DNA from: Lonicera japonica
Taxonomy: Eukaryota; Streptophyta; Magnoliopsida; Dipsacales; Caprifoliaceae
Assembly: GCA_021464415.1 (NCBI GenBank)
Contig: JAKCWG010000850.1
Coordinates: 168,650 to 232,649, forward strand
Length of the DNA stretch: 64,000 nucleotides
Reading direction: 5' to 3'
Positions 17,467 to 28,649 of this stretch are shown here, in pieces; position 1 is the stretch's first letter, and each line of letters begins with the position of its first letter. Below the pieces are notes generated by a model. That model was not told the origin of the DNA, did not search any database, and worked only from the letters and a program-made list of their open reading frames with translations. Both the position numbers and the translations under genes were made by a program.

Positions 17467-19123
17467 TGACGCCGAATAAATAACGCGCTTCGATAAAGCC
17501 CAAGTGCAGGCTCGTCAAGTAGTAATATAGTCTCGGAAGTCCGAGTGTCGAACCACAGGGATAAGTGAAAAGGGATGGAATGGATTACGGATTAAAGTGT
17601 TTTCTGATTCTTGTAAGATGAAATGGTTATCGAACAACGTAAATGTAAAATGGTTGTGAAAATTAATAAGAAAGCACTAAGGTAGTTGGAGGTTAGTTAC
17701 GATTAAAGAGACGGTGATCACTAGCTCATACAAAGATTACAACACAAGATTTCTCGAAATATGGGGAATGTTGGTGTATCTCTCAATAGCAAAGGGTGCG
17801 ACGCAAGGCGACTCATTCCCGAGTTGAAGCTATATCGAGAAAGAGACAAATGACATTCCACCAAAGACGGGGTTATCATTCCTACCTCTTAGCTACGGGT
17901 GTGAAGCAAGGCAACCCATTCCCGATGAAGCTAATCCGAGATAGATATGACAAACTCATCATTAAACGATTTAACATAAAGCAAGTGTAGTAATCTCATG
18001 ATTTAAAGAATGAAAATTATAAAGTGAATCCTAACAATGAAATGGAATAAAGTTTATGGGATAAATTAGTCAACTCATCGTTTATCACATATGGTAGAAA
18101 ATAAAGAGTCTAAGTATCACACAAAGTGTAAGAAGCACTCAATATATCAATAAATGAATCAAAGATAAGCTAAACAAATTTAAAATCCATCTATGGAGTT
18201 TTGAGAACTATTCATAATTTCTATGAAGAGGGAAAAACTCCGTGGATGGGGGAAAAAGACTACAAGCTTTCTAGAACCATATGAATATGTTGTATGCTCA
18301 TTAACAACCAAGAACTAAATATACAAGGCATATAAAGTCTTAACTTAATATGAAAATACCTAGAAAGCTTGAAATAATGGAAGATATGATGAAGAAGAAG
18401 AAGATTCACAAATATTTATCAAACTTTAGATATGGATTGAGCCATTAATCACCAAAAATCATATCACAATCAACCTCCGTAACCTTAGTAATAGACTACT
18501 CCATAATAGATGCAAGAACAAATATCATAGAAGAAGAAATCATTCTTACAAATTAAGCACTTACAATGGAGAAATGAAGAACAATCAACAAGTGAGCTCT
18601 CCCCTCTCTCTAGAACTCTAAGTGTGTTCAAAACTAGATAATAAATATTTCTATGTAAAAGAAATAATATATATATTAAAAGGTAGAAAAATATCTAACT
18701 AAATATCTAAAATAGCTTGAACCACTAAAATAGCCCATTTTGGGTGTGAAATGGCCAAGTTGCCAGGGCCATGATCGATCATGGCCAACCCATGATCGAT
18801 CATAGGGTCTTCTGCCTGAATGCTAGTTTGTACCATGATCGATCATGGTTAACCCATGATCGATCATGCTTCTGGGAAATTCCTCAGATCAGCATTTTGC
18901 GAGCTTTTCACTAGCGCTTGATCAATCATCGAAGGCCATTGCATCCTATGCCTATAAACACATAGAAACACAACAAAAGCACACCTAGCGGGACGATGTT
19001 AGATACAAAACTCGCCAAGACACTAATCTCGAGATAAGTGGATAATTAGGCATAATTAAAGCAACAAACGCGTCATGCGACTCTGGGAAAGAGCTTATGC
19101 ATGACAATATTATGCGTTTATCA
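17467..19123 (-). repeat. Athila 5' LTR
   Basis: 1657 bp, differing from the other LTR at two positions. It is the upstream LTR in sense and would drive genomic transcription. One of the two differences (18804) breaks the last base of its second palindrome. Confidence 0.97.
18767..18868. repeat. Palindrome cluster in Athila U3 (5' LTR)
   Basis: Same four palindromes as in the other LTR at 18770-18868. The second has its last base changed (A at 18804). Confidence 0.97.
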
Positions 19124-19128
19124 TAAAT

Positions 19129-22100
19129 GAAAAGTGAAAACAGCGCAAATTTATGCCAATTTAACTAAAAATACGGCAATGTGTGTGAAAAAGTAAAGTG
19201 GCAATTGTTCTAGAGTTTAGGCAAACCTAACATTTATGATTGATCATGATCTAAGTGGTGTGGAAGTCCAAATCAAAGAACAATTGCATTAAAACTGAAG
19301 TGCGCAAGAATTTAGCTTTGGTAATTTTGGCCCTAGTTCGATATTTTGATCATATATCAGTTCTCAATGTTCAGAATTTCACATGCTATATACGGTTTGA
19401 AAGAGGAATCGAAATCTCAATAGACAAAATTAAGTAGTAAGGGGCGAGACCATCTTAGCCGAGCTCTTTTATTAATAAATTCGGACTTGGGGTACCTTTA
19501 TCTTAACTTTCACTACATGGCAACTATCCATAGCTGGCGTACCTAACAATAACCCGAACCATCCCTATTTCTTAGTTATTAATAGAAGAGCCCCGAAGCT
19601 TGGAGAGAGATACTACTAACACCTGAAAATGAGAAAGAGCTGGAACATCTAGTTGCCTGATTCTTGACCGGGACTTTTACCCTTTTTTTAATAACCCTTC
19701 GGTCGAAGGACTCCCCCTAAAAAGAATAAAATCCCGTTGATGCCCATAATCTCAAATTTGTATAGCTACGGTGTGACCACCGGACTCCCCATAAATGCAT
19801 TTATTTTTTACAAGTGATTATTGTAATACAAACTTATTTTTTGCCAATACTTTCACGTTATTTAGTTTAGTTGCTAAGCACCATTTCGACTAGTTGCTTT
19901 GTGAATTGAGCGTTCCCTTTTTGTAGTTTCACATCTTGAGCATGTTGTAATATATAGGTTAATTAAGTTTGTATGAGCAATCGTTTCATCATTCGGGTTT
20001 TCCAAATTGAAAACGAGATCCAAATCGCACTTTTCGGTTTTACGCGATTCATAAATTTTAGGTAACTTTGGCAAGCTGTAACTTCTTCGTTCCATATGCA
20101 AAAGGATCCCCATTAGCAGCTATAGATTCTTCTAAATCCCCTCCATAAGTTCCATGTTGAACTAGCGCTAAGATAGCAACATCTTCTAAAACTTTCTCAA
20201 ATAACCAAGCTTATTTTCAGTAACCAGTTCAAATGTATTATCTATACTATTAATAAAGCATGAGGAAGGTTTTTAGTGTGTCAATTGAATTAACAAAATA
20301 ACCCTACGAAAATAAATATTTTTTTTTGTAGGATTTGAACTTATGACCTCACACAGAAAATGAATTTCACTTTGTCACTTGAACAAACACAACAATTTGT
20401 CGTAAAAGTATTACCACTTGACCAAATCTTTTTTGGTTTGCCTATTCAATTATTAAAGTGTTCTTCCAATTTTCTTTCCTTCTTTCTTATAAAGGATAAT
20501 TTAGTAAATTATTTTTTCTTTAAACAAATACTCTTAAATATTATATAGTTACAACGTATTGGGTCGAATTAATTTGGATTAGAACAAATTCATGTTTTTT
20601 GTCGTGTTTGGGCCTGAGACAACATGACATGACAATATGTTATTTTTGTGAAAAACAAATACAACTTACCGAATACACAACATAAGCAACGGATATGATT
20701 ATAAGTTTTGGGTCTACAAGTCATAACCCAAGTAGAAATGTTGATTTTCTCTAATCAAAGAAGATAATACCCAATTAACATGACAAAATACGATTAACAC
20801 AACATAAGATCCTAATAAATACGTTGTAACACGAGTAGAAACATTGGTTTTATCTAATTAAAACACAATAAACCCTAATTTACATGATAACATACGATTA
20901 TCATGGTATATCTCCAATTTTATTTCAAAATATAGACAGAACCATGTTAAATATTATAGACACATATTATAATTCTTCAATCAACTTCATGGCAATTTCG
21001 TATCGTTTCATGTTGTTTCATCATGCCCTTTCTAAAATGGTCACCTTAGGTCTAAGCATAGTTAATGGATATGGTTCTAATTTTCAATACAATACTCGCC
21101 TTAGTTAAGCAAGAAAAAGTACAGGGCAGACATACTTTTTTACGATGTGGGTTTAGATCTTACCAACCCGCATGCAAACTTACCCATTATTGGCCCCACT
21201 AAAAACTAAAAATGGGGTTTAAATTTAATTTTTCCTTTTCAATTAAAATTTAATAATAGAAATCAAATCTATAGGAATTAAATAATTTTTACTTAATCAA
21301 AAGCTTATCTATAGAGAAAAAACGAAAAAATAATACTATTTTAAGATAGGTAAACATGTATTTACAAAATTATGTTCATGAACATTTAAACTATTTTTAT
21401 TATTAGGCTTTACTTTTTATAAGCTATAATGTACAATTTTTTATCAAATAGGATATTTACATAAATCTATGTATTTATTACAGAGTTGGTTTTTCACATA
21501 ATAAGAATTCGTTTAGTTGTCCCGTAAAATATGAATTAGATAATTTTCAAATTTTATGATGATTTTCACTTGGTTAAGAAAATTAAATAATTGTAAATAC
21601 AAAAATTTAAGTTGATTCATGAAAATTAAAATTAAGTTATTTGAAGTATGATTTAAAATTTTCTAATTCTTTAACATAAGAATTCAATCCAACTCTATAT
21701 TTTAAAAGAATATAGTACATATGATTGATGTTGATACCTCTACACTAAATTTTATGAAACATAGAGGATTTTAATTTAAATGGTGTTCTTAAATAAACGC
21801 ACGAAAACAGTATTTTCACCCCCACTTTCAACTCACCCCACTAACACAATTTTGACCGTTGTTTTTGTCAAACCACACATGCTTTTACTTATTGTGATTA
21901 GTATTAAATTTGTTTGACACCACAGCCCATTAATGTTTTGGTGAATTTTTTTCATCATATTTCCTTAACACTAAATAAATTTCTCTCCGAAATATACTAC
22001 CAGATTTTCATTTGTCCTGGATAGCTGAGTTTAAAAAAAATTGATTTTAATTTTAAGGCTCCTACTAACTCTATTGATAATTCTAAGCAATAGTGATTTA

Positions 22101-22320
22101 AGATTAAAAATGAAATCTACACCGTCAACTAAATATTAGGGAATATATCTTCTACATTTTTTTGGGTGTTTTTTATTTTAATACTTTAAGCCTACTATAA
22201 GAAAAAGATCTTAAGAAATCATTAAGTTCAGAAACCCTAAAAAACAAAGAAATTCTTTGAGCGGATAAAGATGAAAATGCTAGCGAAGAGGGAAAACATT
22301 CATTGGCCGTCTAATGAATA
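19129..22320. other. Intergenic DNA with old repeat fragments
   Basis: No gene supported. An imperfect inverted repeat (CCGAGCTCTTTTATTAATAA at 19459 and its near complement at 19576-19595) bounds about 140 bp. A Helitron-like 5' end, TCTATACTATTAATAAAGC, begins at 20241, but I could not find its 3' end. Two diverged copies of a roughly 115-bp segment lie in tandem at about 20690-20910. The rest is AT-rich. The - frame at 19874-20113 has no recognisable family; its context (ATAACTTCTTCG-like wording) resembles LTR debris. Confidence 0.5.
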
Positions 22321-22816
22321 TGTGGGAGCATAAAAATTATGAAGATAATAATGGGCCTAGACATGAGCCAGCCCAAACTCTATGAGAGAATTTGTAAATG
22401 GGTAGAGTAAGCCCTTTTTTAGTCTTTTACCCTTAACCCTAATGTAACATATGTTACCCAAATCCTATGAATATAAATAGAACAAGGGATAGCCATCATA
22501 GGGAGCCTCCCTCTAGATCCTAGATGGGAGAAGAATGAGCTAGCCAGATGAATTGTTTCTAGAGAGAGTGTGTGGTAACTTGTATCCTCATTTCAATTGC
22601 CTTTGAGCTAATAAATTAAACACACACACAAACGAAGGATGTACTACCGGAATTGCATAAGCGCTGCCGGAGGAACCTACCGTACCCAAAAATCTATTGT
22701 CTCTACTATTATTTTCCGAAAAATCTCTTGTCTCCACTATTATTTTCATCTATAGCTCCATTGATTTTGCTAAGAACTTCATCATGTAGTTTTGCCCAAA
22801 TTTTTTGCCACCCACA
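22321..22816 (+). repeat. 5' LTR of the non-coding element
   Basis: 496 bp. It carries a roughly 37-bp tandem duplication (CTACTATTATTTTC...TCTTGTCTC) absent from the right copy. Confidence 0.85.
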
Positions 22817-22836
22817 ATTGGTGACGTTTGTGGGAA
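22817..22836 (+). promoter_or_regulatory. Primer-binding site of the non-coding element
   Basis: ATTGGTGACGTTTGTGGGAA directly follows the LTR terminus. It is diverged from the Tat-type site, so the priming tRNA is uncertain. Confidence 0.6.
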
Positions 22837-23159
22837 TTCGACTTGACATTCCCGAGTTCATAGCATTTTTCATCTTCACTTCTGCTTCATTTTCTGTCCC
22901 AGGAGATTGCAAGAAAGTGGAAACAAAGGTTACATAATACATTGCTATCAACACCAGATAAGCCTTTTTCTATTCTTAATTGCGTATGAGCATTCTTTTA
23001 ATATTATTTGACCATTATTAATTTTGTGTTGCCGAGCCTACTTCAAAAAGGCACATTTGTGTAAAAAAAAAATTTAAATTTGATTATTTTGAGATCTTGG
23101 TCCGAGTAGGCCAAAAAGATATCTTTCAATATAAAAGAAAAGCCGCAAATTGATTACAA

Positions 23160-24400
23160 TGTTATTATCTAGCTCAGCTAGTCGGTCTAGCCGAGTTGGT
23201 CTAGCATTCGGCGTATAGTCCATAGCACAAGGTCTTGTGTTCGATTCTCAACCAAAACAAACATTTTTGCCGAAATCATTTACTTCAATGGCCAAAGCTT
23301 TGGCCAATTAAATTATATCATAGAAATGCATACATATTTTCAAAATTGACTCCAGCTAAGTTGGTTGACTCTTTAATTGTCATTGTGTACCGGTGATCAT
23401 GAGTTCAATACTTAATGATGACAAAATTAATTTTGTAAGCTTACAAGGAGAACGACACTCCATTTCCTATCAAATATAAGAACCACAACAAAGTTTGCAA
23501 ATATTGTATTTAGCCGAGCTGGTCAAGTGCCGAACTCACGAGCCAAAGGTACAGGGTTCAACGCTCGGTTATAACAAAATGTTTTTAATTCGTCAGAATT
23601 ATTGCCGAGCTCACACAAGCCTAGATGAGTTATGAAATAAAAGTGCGAATAAAATTTCAGAAATGTCCTTAGCCGAGTTAGTCAAGCGTCGAATTCACGG
23701 GCCCGAGATACAAGGTATTTATTTCACACAAGCCTAACTGGCTTATAAAGTTGAAGCGCGAATAAAATTTCAACAAAGTATTTAGCTGAGTTGGTTGTCC
23801 ACTTTGTTCTAAACATTAAGGTTAGGAGTTCAATACCTAGTCACAACTAATATTTTTGCGGAGCAGTACATAATTTGTTTTCAACAGCCTAAGTTCCCAA
23901 GCAACTCAGAATTCGGAAAACAGTCATAAAACAAAAAACGCAAAAACTATAACAATTGGGGTTTTAGCTCGAATGTTTTCAACTCTTGGTTGTGGTAAAT
24001 TATTTTTTATGATAGATCGGGGGAAGGCTTAAATGCCAAGCTTATACAACGCAGCCGTTAAGCCTCTATGCCTCGAGCTTAGCCAAAACCCATACTCTTG
24101 ATTAACTCGGCATTCTAAACTGTTATCTAGAAGAAAGTGCGAGAGTTGTAACAACTTGATGTCTAGCTCAAATGGTTAGTGGTCATGCTTAAGAAAAGAA
24201 AGTTCCAAGTTCAACTCTTAGCCACAACAATCATTTTTATCGAGTCTAAGAGATATTTAAATCACCAAAGTCCAGCCGAGCTGATACTATAATCAGGAAA
24301 GGAGAAATCTCTCATGTATTGAGACTTAGCATAGTTGGTGTGCAGTGTGATCTATATTCGTCAAGGTTGATGGTTCAGCACTCAACAACAACAAATTGAT
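23160..24400 (+). repeat. Tandem array of tRNA-like (A-box/B-box) modules
   Basis: At least six modules pair an A-box-like motif (TRGCNNAGYNGG) with a B-box-like motif (GWTCRANNC) 45-51 bp downstream: 23188/23239, 23353/23403, 23511/23556, 23783/23828, 24164/24209 and 24327/24373. A-boxes alone remain at 23670 and about 23964. Four A-boxes and five B-boxes fit the consensus exactly. Each B-box is followed by a shared tail like CACAACAA..ATTTTTGCCGA. Period is mostly about 160 bp. Module 3 also has an anticodon-arm-like ACTCACGAG. No complete cloverleaf was found, so these are not called tRNA genes. Confidence 0.75.
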
Positions 24401-25310
24401 TTTTCGCAATAAAAGTTCATGAAAACTCTTTTAAAGATAAGTCTTATGATTTTCTTACTATATATTCTTTAAATTGTATAAGCATGAAAATACTTACTAG
24501 AAATATAATAGTTTCAATCAAGAATTAAAATTTTGAGCTAGATGCTAAAGAGCATGAACATGATATAATGAACATCAAAACCTTGAAATGCTAAACATAT
24601 TGCATGCTTGAAGACACCTACTATTCAATTTATTTTACAAATTACCATTGCTAAAGAAAAACTTCGATAACAACCATTCATCTAGAAAGCTTGTTATGTA
24701 TTTGCTTTTGCGATATATAATTAGATTTACAAAAATGCTTGGTAATTGGAAGCCATTTTTATGTATAGCATGATTAACGCTTCTTGCAAATATTCAAGTT
24801 GACCATGATAAAAAAAAGGGAGAGATGACCGAGATCATCATTACTTATAGCCTATTCTTGTTAAAAAGGGATCAAAGATGCACATACAATTATGCACTAT
24901 TCCTGTTAAAAGATTGACATGATAAATCGTAGTACTAACCCCCATATTATCTTTATATTGAATAACAGCTTTGTGAAAGCTAAGGAGGCTTACTGTAGCC
25001 AAATGTTTATAATCAAAGATTGTCAATTTACAAAAAATGGGGGTCAAAGTTTGGTAGCCACATTTTGTTTTGGAACACCTTGGCATATCTATGCTTTAAG
25101 GTTATGCATTGCATTTCTGGTGTGGTTTAATTTGTGATATTTAATGTACTTCATATATACCCAGCGATTAACAATAAGGAAATACTCGGTGCTTCGAAGA
25201 GTATGGCCAAATCAGTGAGGCTTATAATGTTGTAAAATTTAAAGAAGTTTTCAAACACCAAATCATTATGGTGTGAGAGAATTAGATAAAGAAGGCCATA
25301 ATGCTATAAA
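24401..25310 (+). other. Interior spacer of the non-coding element
   Basis: AT-rich DNA between the two arrays. The overlapping frames at 24841-25137 have no recognisable domain. Nothing else seen. Confidence 0.5.
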
Positions 25311-26365
25311 ACCTTGCTCAGTCAAGACAGCAAAAATGGAAATGTGTAAGACCTTGCTCAATCAAGGCAGCAAAAATTAAAAGGAGGGAGTGTAAAACCT
25401 TGCTCGCCAAGGCAGTCTTGTAAGACCTTTCTTTGTCAAAGGCAAATTTTACGTAAGACCTTACTCGTCAAGGTAGTCCATTAAGACCTTTTCTTAGTGA
25501 AAGGCAAAAGAATAAGACCTTACTTGGCAAGGCAATACATTGAAACAAGACCTTTACATGATAAAGGCGGCCAATTTAAATAAGACCTTTATTTTCAAAA
25601 GGCAAATTTTGCTTAAGACCTCGCTCGGCAAGGCAGTGTATTAAGATGTCTCCTCGTCAAAGGAAAAATTATACTTAGCGAAGATAGATTCAATTTAAGA
25701 CCTTGATCGGCGAGGCAATTTCTTTGAAACTCTATATTCCTTTATAGCAACTTGTCCAAATTAAGGCCTTCCATTTGGTGAAAGCAAATTGTTGATGATG
25801 TTATGCTCGGTAGATCGGCCCAGCAGGAATTTTTAAGACCTCTCTATTGTCAGAGGCAATTTTCATTGCAAGTGTTATTCTTGACGAAGGCATCCGAGTA
25901 AGACCTTTCCTCGACAAAGGCGACTGACTTAGACCTTGCTCGACAAAGCAGTTTACTAAGTCCTTTCTTTGTAAAAGTCAAAATTCTATTAAGCCTTTAC
26001 TTATTAAAGGCTAATATATTTATTGAGACCTTGCTCGGCGAGGCACTACTTGAAAACCTTTTGACGATTAAAGGTGAATTTCACTAAGTCCTATATTTTT
26101 CATGAAGGGCAAATTTTACATAAGACCTTATTGGCAAAACAAATTTCGAAAGCCCTTTATTCATCAAAAGCAATGTGTTCAAGATAAGACCTTCTTATTG
26201 ACGAAGGAAGTTTTTCGATCATGAAGGTAACAAAATCTCTTAAGATCTTTCTAAAGTTTAAGGTAAGACCTCCCACGGGAGCATGATCATTCTAAAGCTT
26301 GTTGCAGCTAGCTGGATAAATGTAAGACCTTTCTTCAAGGGCATTAAAGACTTCCCTTGTGGGCA
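25311..26365 (+). repeat. Array of about 28 short hairpin repeats
   Basis: The unit is AAGACCTTGCTCGGCAAGGC (5-bp stem CCTTG/CAAGG, about 5-base loop), alternating with AAGACCTTTCTTTGTCAAAGG (stem CCTTT/AAAGG) every 25-40 bp. Stem variants change on both sides: CCTTTA/TAAAGG (25551), CCTCT/AGAGG (25839), GCCTTTA/TAAAGGC (25993), ACCTTT/AAAGGT (26056), CCTTC/GAAGG (26190), CTCCC/GGGAG (26270). Loops vary freely. The pattern is that of compensatory change. Confidence 0.85.
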
Positions 26366-27049
26366 CAACAACGACCAGTTAAACCGATTAAATTACCGGC
26401 TAGGCGGGGCCCAGAAAGCCACCATAAGGACCACTCTCCTGCTTTAGCCGAATCGTCTTTATTACTTTGATAAACCGCACAACATTTAACTTCAAAAAGT
26501 TACAAAGGCCGAGTAAGCCACAAAAATATCAGCGAACTCGGCCAAGATAATTGTTTCTGCCCTAGGCGCAAGTTGTTGAGGTCTGGAAGGCCAAACAAAA
26601 AATGATGCTCGACCACAACCAAATTAGCCTAGCAAGAATAGAGAAAATACAAGTACGATGAAAACTCCATCCGTAAAAGCCAGACAATTGATCACATATG
26701 GTAGGGGTCCTAGGCCCATTGACTACAAGAGGAGGAACTTAAATCAAAAAATGAGCTCGCCCAACACCAATAGTCACCTGCTCGGCAACAGGTACTTCTT
26801 GATTTACAACAGTTGGCCTAACAAGCTGGTCAACAACAACTTGTTAGGTCGACAAGAGAAGATGATTTAGCTCGCCGACCATTCATATATCAACGCATCT
26901 CACCTCCCTGCCACATGATTTGATATTTTCCAGGAAAGCTTGCTTACACCACTTAGTGAATTATTTCGAAAACTACAAGGATAAGAAAGCTGATGGTCCA
27001 AGCACATGAACTCACCTTGGCCGCTGAGCTCACGTGTTTGGGGGGAAAC
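26366..27049 (+). other. 3' interior of the non-coding element and polypurine tract
   Basis: Non-coding. The 70-codon frame at 26658-26870 shows no known domain and could be a decayed remnant. GTTTGGGGGGAAAC at 27036-27049 is the polypurine tract against the right LTR. Confidence 0.5.
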
Positions 27050-27508
27050 TGTGGGAGCATAAAAATTATGAAAATAATAATGGGCCTGGACATGAGTTAA
27101 CCTAAACTCTATGAAAGAATTTGTAAAGGGGTAGAGTAAGCATTTTTTAGTCTTTTACCCTTAACCCTAATGTAACATATGTTACCCAAATTCTATGAAT
27201 AATAGAACAAGGGATAGCCATCATATGGGGCCTCCCTCCAAATCCTAGATGGGAGAAGAATGAGTTAGCTAGATGAATTGTTTCTAGAGAGAGTGTGGTA
27301 ACTTGTACCATCATTTCAATTGCCTTTGAGCTAATAAATTAAACACACACACAAATGGAGGATGTACTGTCGGAATAGCATAAGTGCTACCGGAGGAACC
27401 TACCGTACCCAAAAATCTCTTGTCTCCACTATTATTTTTATCTATTACTCCATTGATTTTGCTAAGAATTTCATCATGTGGATTTGCCCAAATTTTTTGC
27501 CACCCACA
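27050..27508 (+). repeat. 3' LTR of the non-coding element
   Basis: 459 bp, clearly homologous to the left copy with many substitutions. This element is older than the Athila insertion. Confidence 0.85.
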
Positions 27509-27594
27509 TAATATATGCACACAATTAAGTCTTGTGAAGATAAAAATTATTATATAAGTGATGTAAACTTCACAATTAATATGCATGCAACAGC

Positions 27595-27735
27595 TGCTAC
27601 CCCAAAAGTTGCTAACTGGCACGTTAATTTAGCACGGCTTTAAGACGTGCCAAATTTTGGTAGGCCCTGGCACACATTTAGCACGGTGAATGGCCATGCC
27701 TGATTCAATACTGCAACACGCTGTGCCAATACTGT
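27595..27735. repeat. Left terminal/subterminal region of outer CACTA
   Basis: Degenerate terminus followed by TGGCACG, AGCACGG, CGTGCCA, TGGCACA and GCACGG motifs within 140 bp. Confidence 0.55.
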
Positions 27736-28563
27736 GTCATTCTTTATATCGTTTTTCCCTCCTTTGACTAGATCTCCCGCCAGTTATTTTTCCCTTTTTT
27801 TTGATCTCCCGCCCTCTTAGAAAAGTGGATTTTGGAACTTTTTTAGCCTCCCACTTATAATTCCCAAACTTTTAGGAAAAAATATTAAAATATAACTATG
27901 TTTTTTATATTAATTATGTTAATTTTGATTTTTTTTGTGAAATTTGAATAGAATAAAAAATATTTCCAAATGCCTAGGCTTTCTCAAAATAACACCATAT
28001 TGACTCTTTTAAAATATAATTTTAAATGTATAGTTCTTATAAATTATGTATGTTTTAATATTTACTTTCCATTTGAAAACCAACTTATGGTACATCTAAA
28101 TTAGGGCTAATTAATATTTAGTAACTTAACGATTCTAACATTAAAAAAATAAAATAAAATTAAAGTTCATAAAGAATATTTTTAAAAGTTTACACCAAAA
28201 TATGACAACTAAAGCCTTATACGTTGAAAAAAAATAATTATAAATTTTTTATGTCTCCCATAACTTTAGAGCACAATACTAGTGCATATTAGCACATGAA
28301 TTAGAAGGTAAGGAGCAGGGTTAAGGGTTCGAGTCATTAGACCTGGCAATGTGTTGATTCGACTAGTGATTGTATTAATTTTTATCGTATTTCTCTTGTT
28401 ATTGGCTTGAGATTAAATAAACTTTTTTTTGTGGTAGTAATCATATTCAAATCCGATTCGTTATCTTATCAAATTAACCAAACATGACCTATTATTATTA
28501 TTATTATCCATTAGGTACAAATATAATAATAATAAAATTATATTTTTATATTATATATAAATA

Positions 28564-28592
28564 CTAGACAAGCCGTACTTACGGCACTATTG
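28564..28592 (-). mobile_element. Helitron 3' terminus
   Basis: On the - strand GTGCCGTAAGTACGGC (hairpin GCCGT/ACGGC) then TTGTCTAG and host T. This is the 3' end of a Helitron; its 5' end was not located, possibly displaced by the solo LTR insertion. Confidence 0.5.
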
Positions 28593-28649
28593 ACCGAACA
28601 TATATTGAGTTTTTATTGTGGAACCCTATCCAAAAATATGTCCCAAACC

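Larger units (their letters stand above)
7028..19123 (-). mobile_element. Complete Athila-type LTR retrotransposon
   Basis: Boundaries are exact: 1657-bp LTRs at 7028-8684 and 17467-19123, terminal TG...CA, and a perfect 5-bp target duplication TAAAT at 7023-7027 and 19124-19128. The sense strand is -. Order in sense: 5' LTR, tRNA-Asp type primer site, Gag-Pol, spacer with palindrome array, env-like ORF, 3' UTR, polypurine tract, 3' LTR. The two LTRs differ by eye only at 7532/17971 (G/T) and 8365/18804 (G/A), so insertion is recent. Both ORFs are open. The primer site, the DLGA protease and the extra ORF point to the Athila lineage of Ty3/gypsy. Confidence 0.97.
22321..27508 (+). mobile_element. 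Non-coding LTR element (large retrotransposon derivative, Tat-like primer site)
   Basis: LTRs at 22321-22816 and 27050-27508 start TGTGGGAGCATAAAAATT and end GCCACCCACA. The flanking 5-mers are GAATA and TAATA (one mismatch). The primer site after the left LTR is ATTGGTGACGTTTGTGGGAA, a variant of the TTGGCGCCGTCTGTGGGAA site typical of Tat/Retand-group elements. A purine tract (GGGGGGAAAC) precedes the right LTR. The 4.2-kb interior lacks gag or pol; instead it holds a tRNA-like array and a hairpin array. It must have moved with enzymes supplied in trans. Confidence 0.85.

Noticed and set aside
19440..19800. Possible organelle-derived DNA
   Set aside because: The wording looked organellar, but I could not recognise any plastid or mitochondrial gene; it is left as an inverted-repeat-bearing intergenic segment.
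23160..24400. Functional tRNA genes
   Set aside because: A- and B-boxes are present, but I could not draw full acceptor and T stems in any module, so only tRNA-like repeats are claimed.
25311..26365. Regular short repeats that look like a CRISPR array
   Set aside because: Plant nuclear context, no fixed repeat/spacer size, the repeats covary rather than stay identical, and the array lies inside an LTR element.
28280..28400. SINE-like B-box (GGTTCGAGTC) near 28327
   Set aside because: A single motif without an A-box at tRNA spacing or a defined 3' tail.
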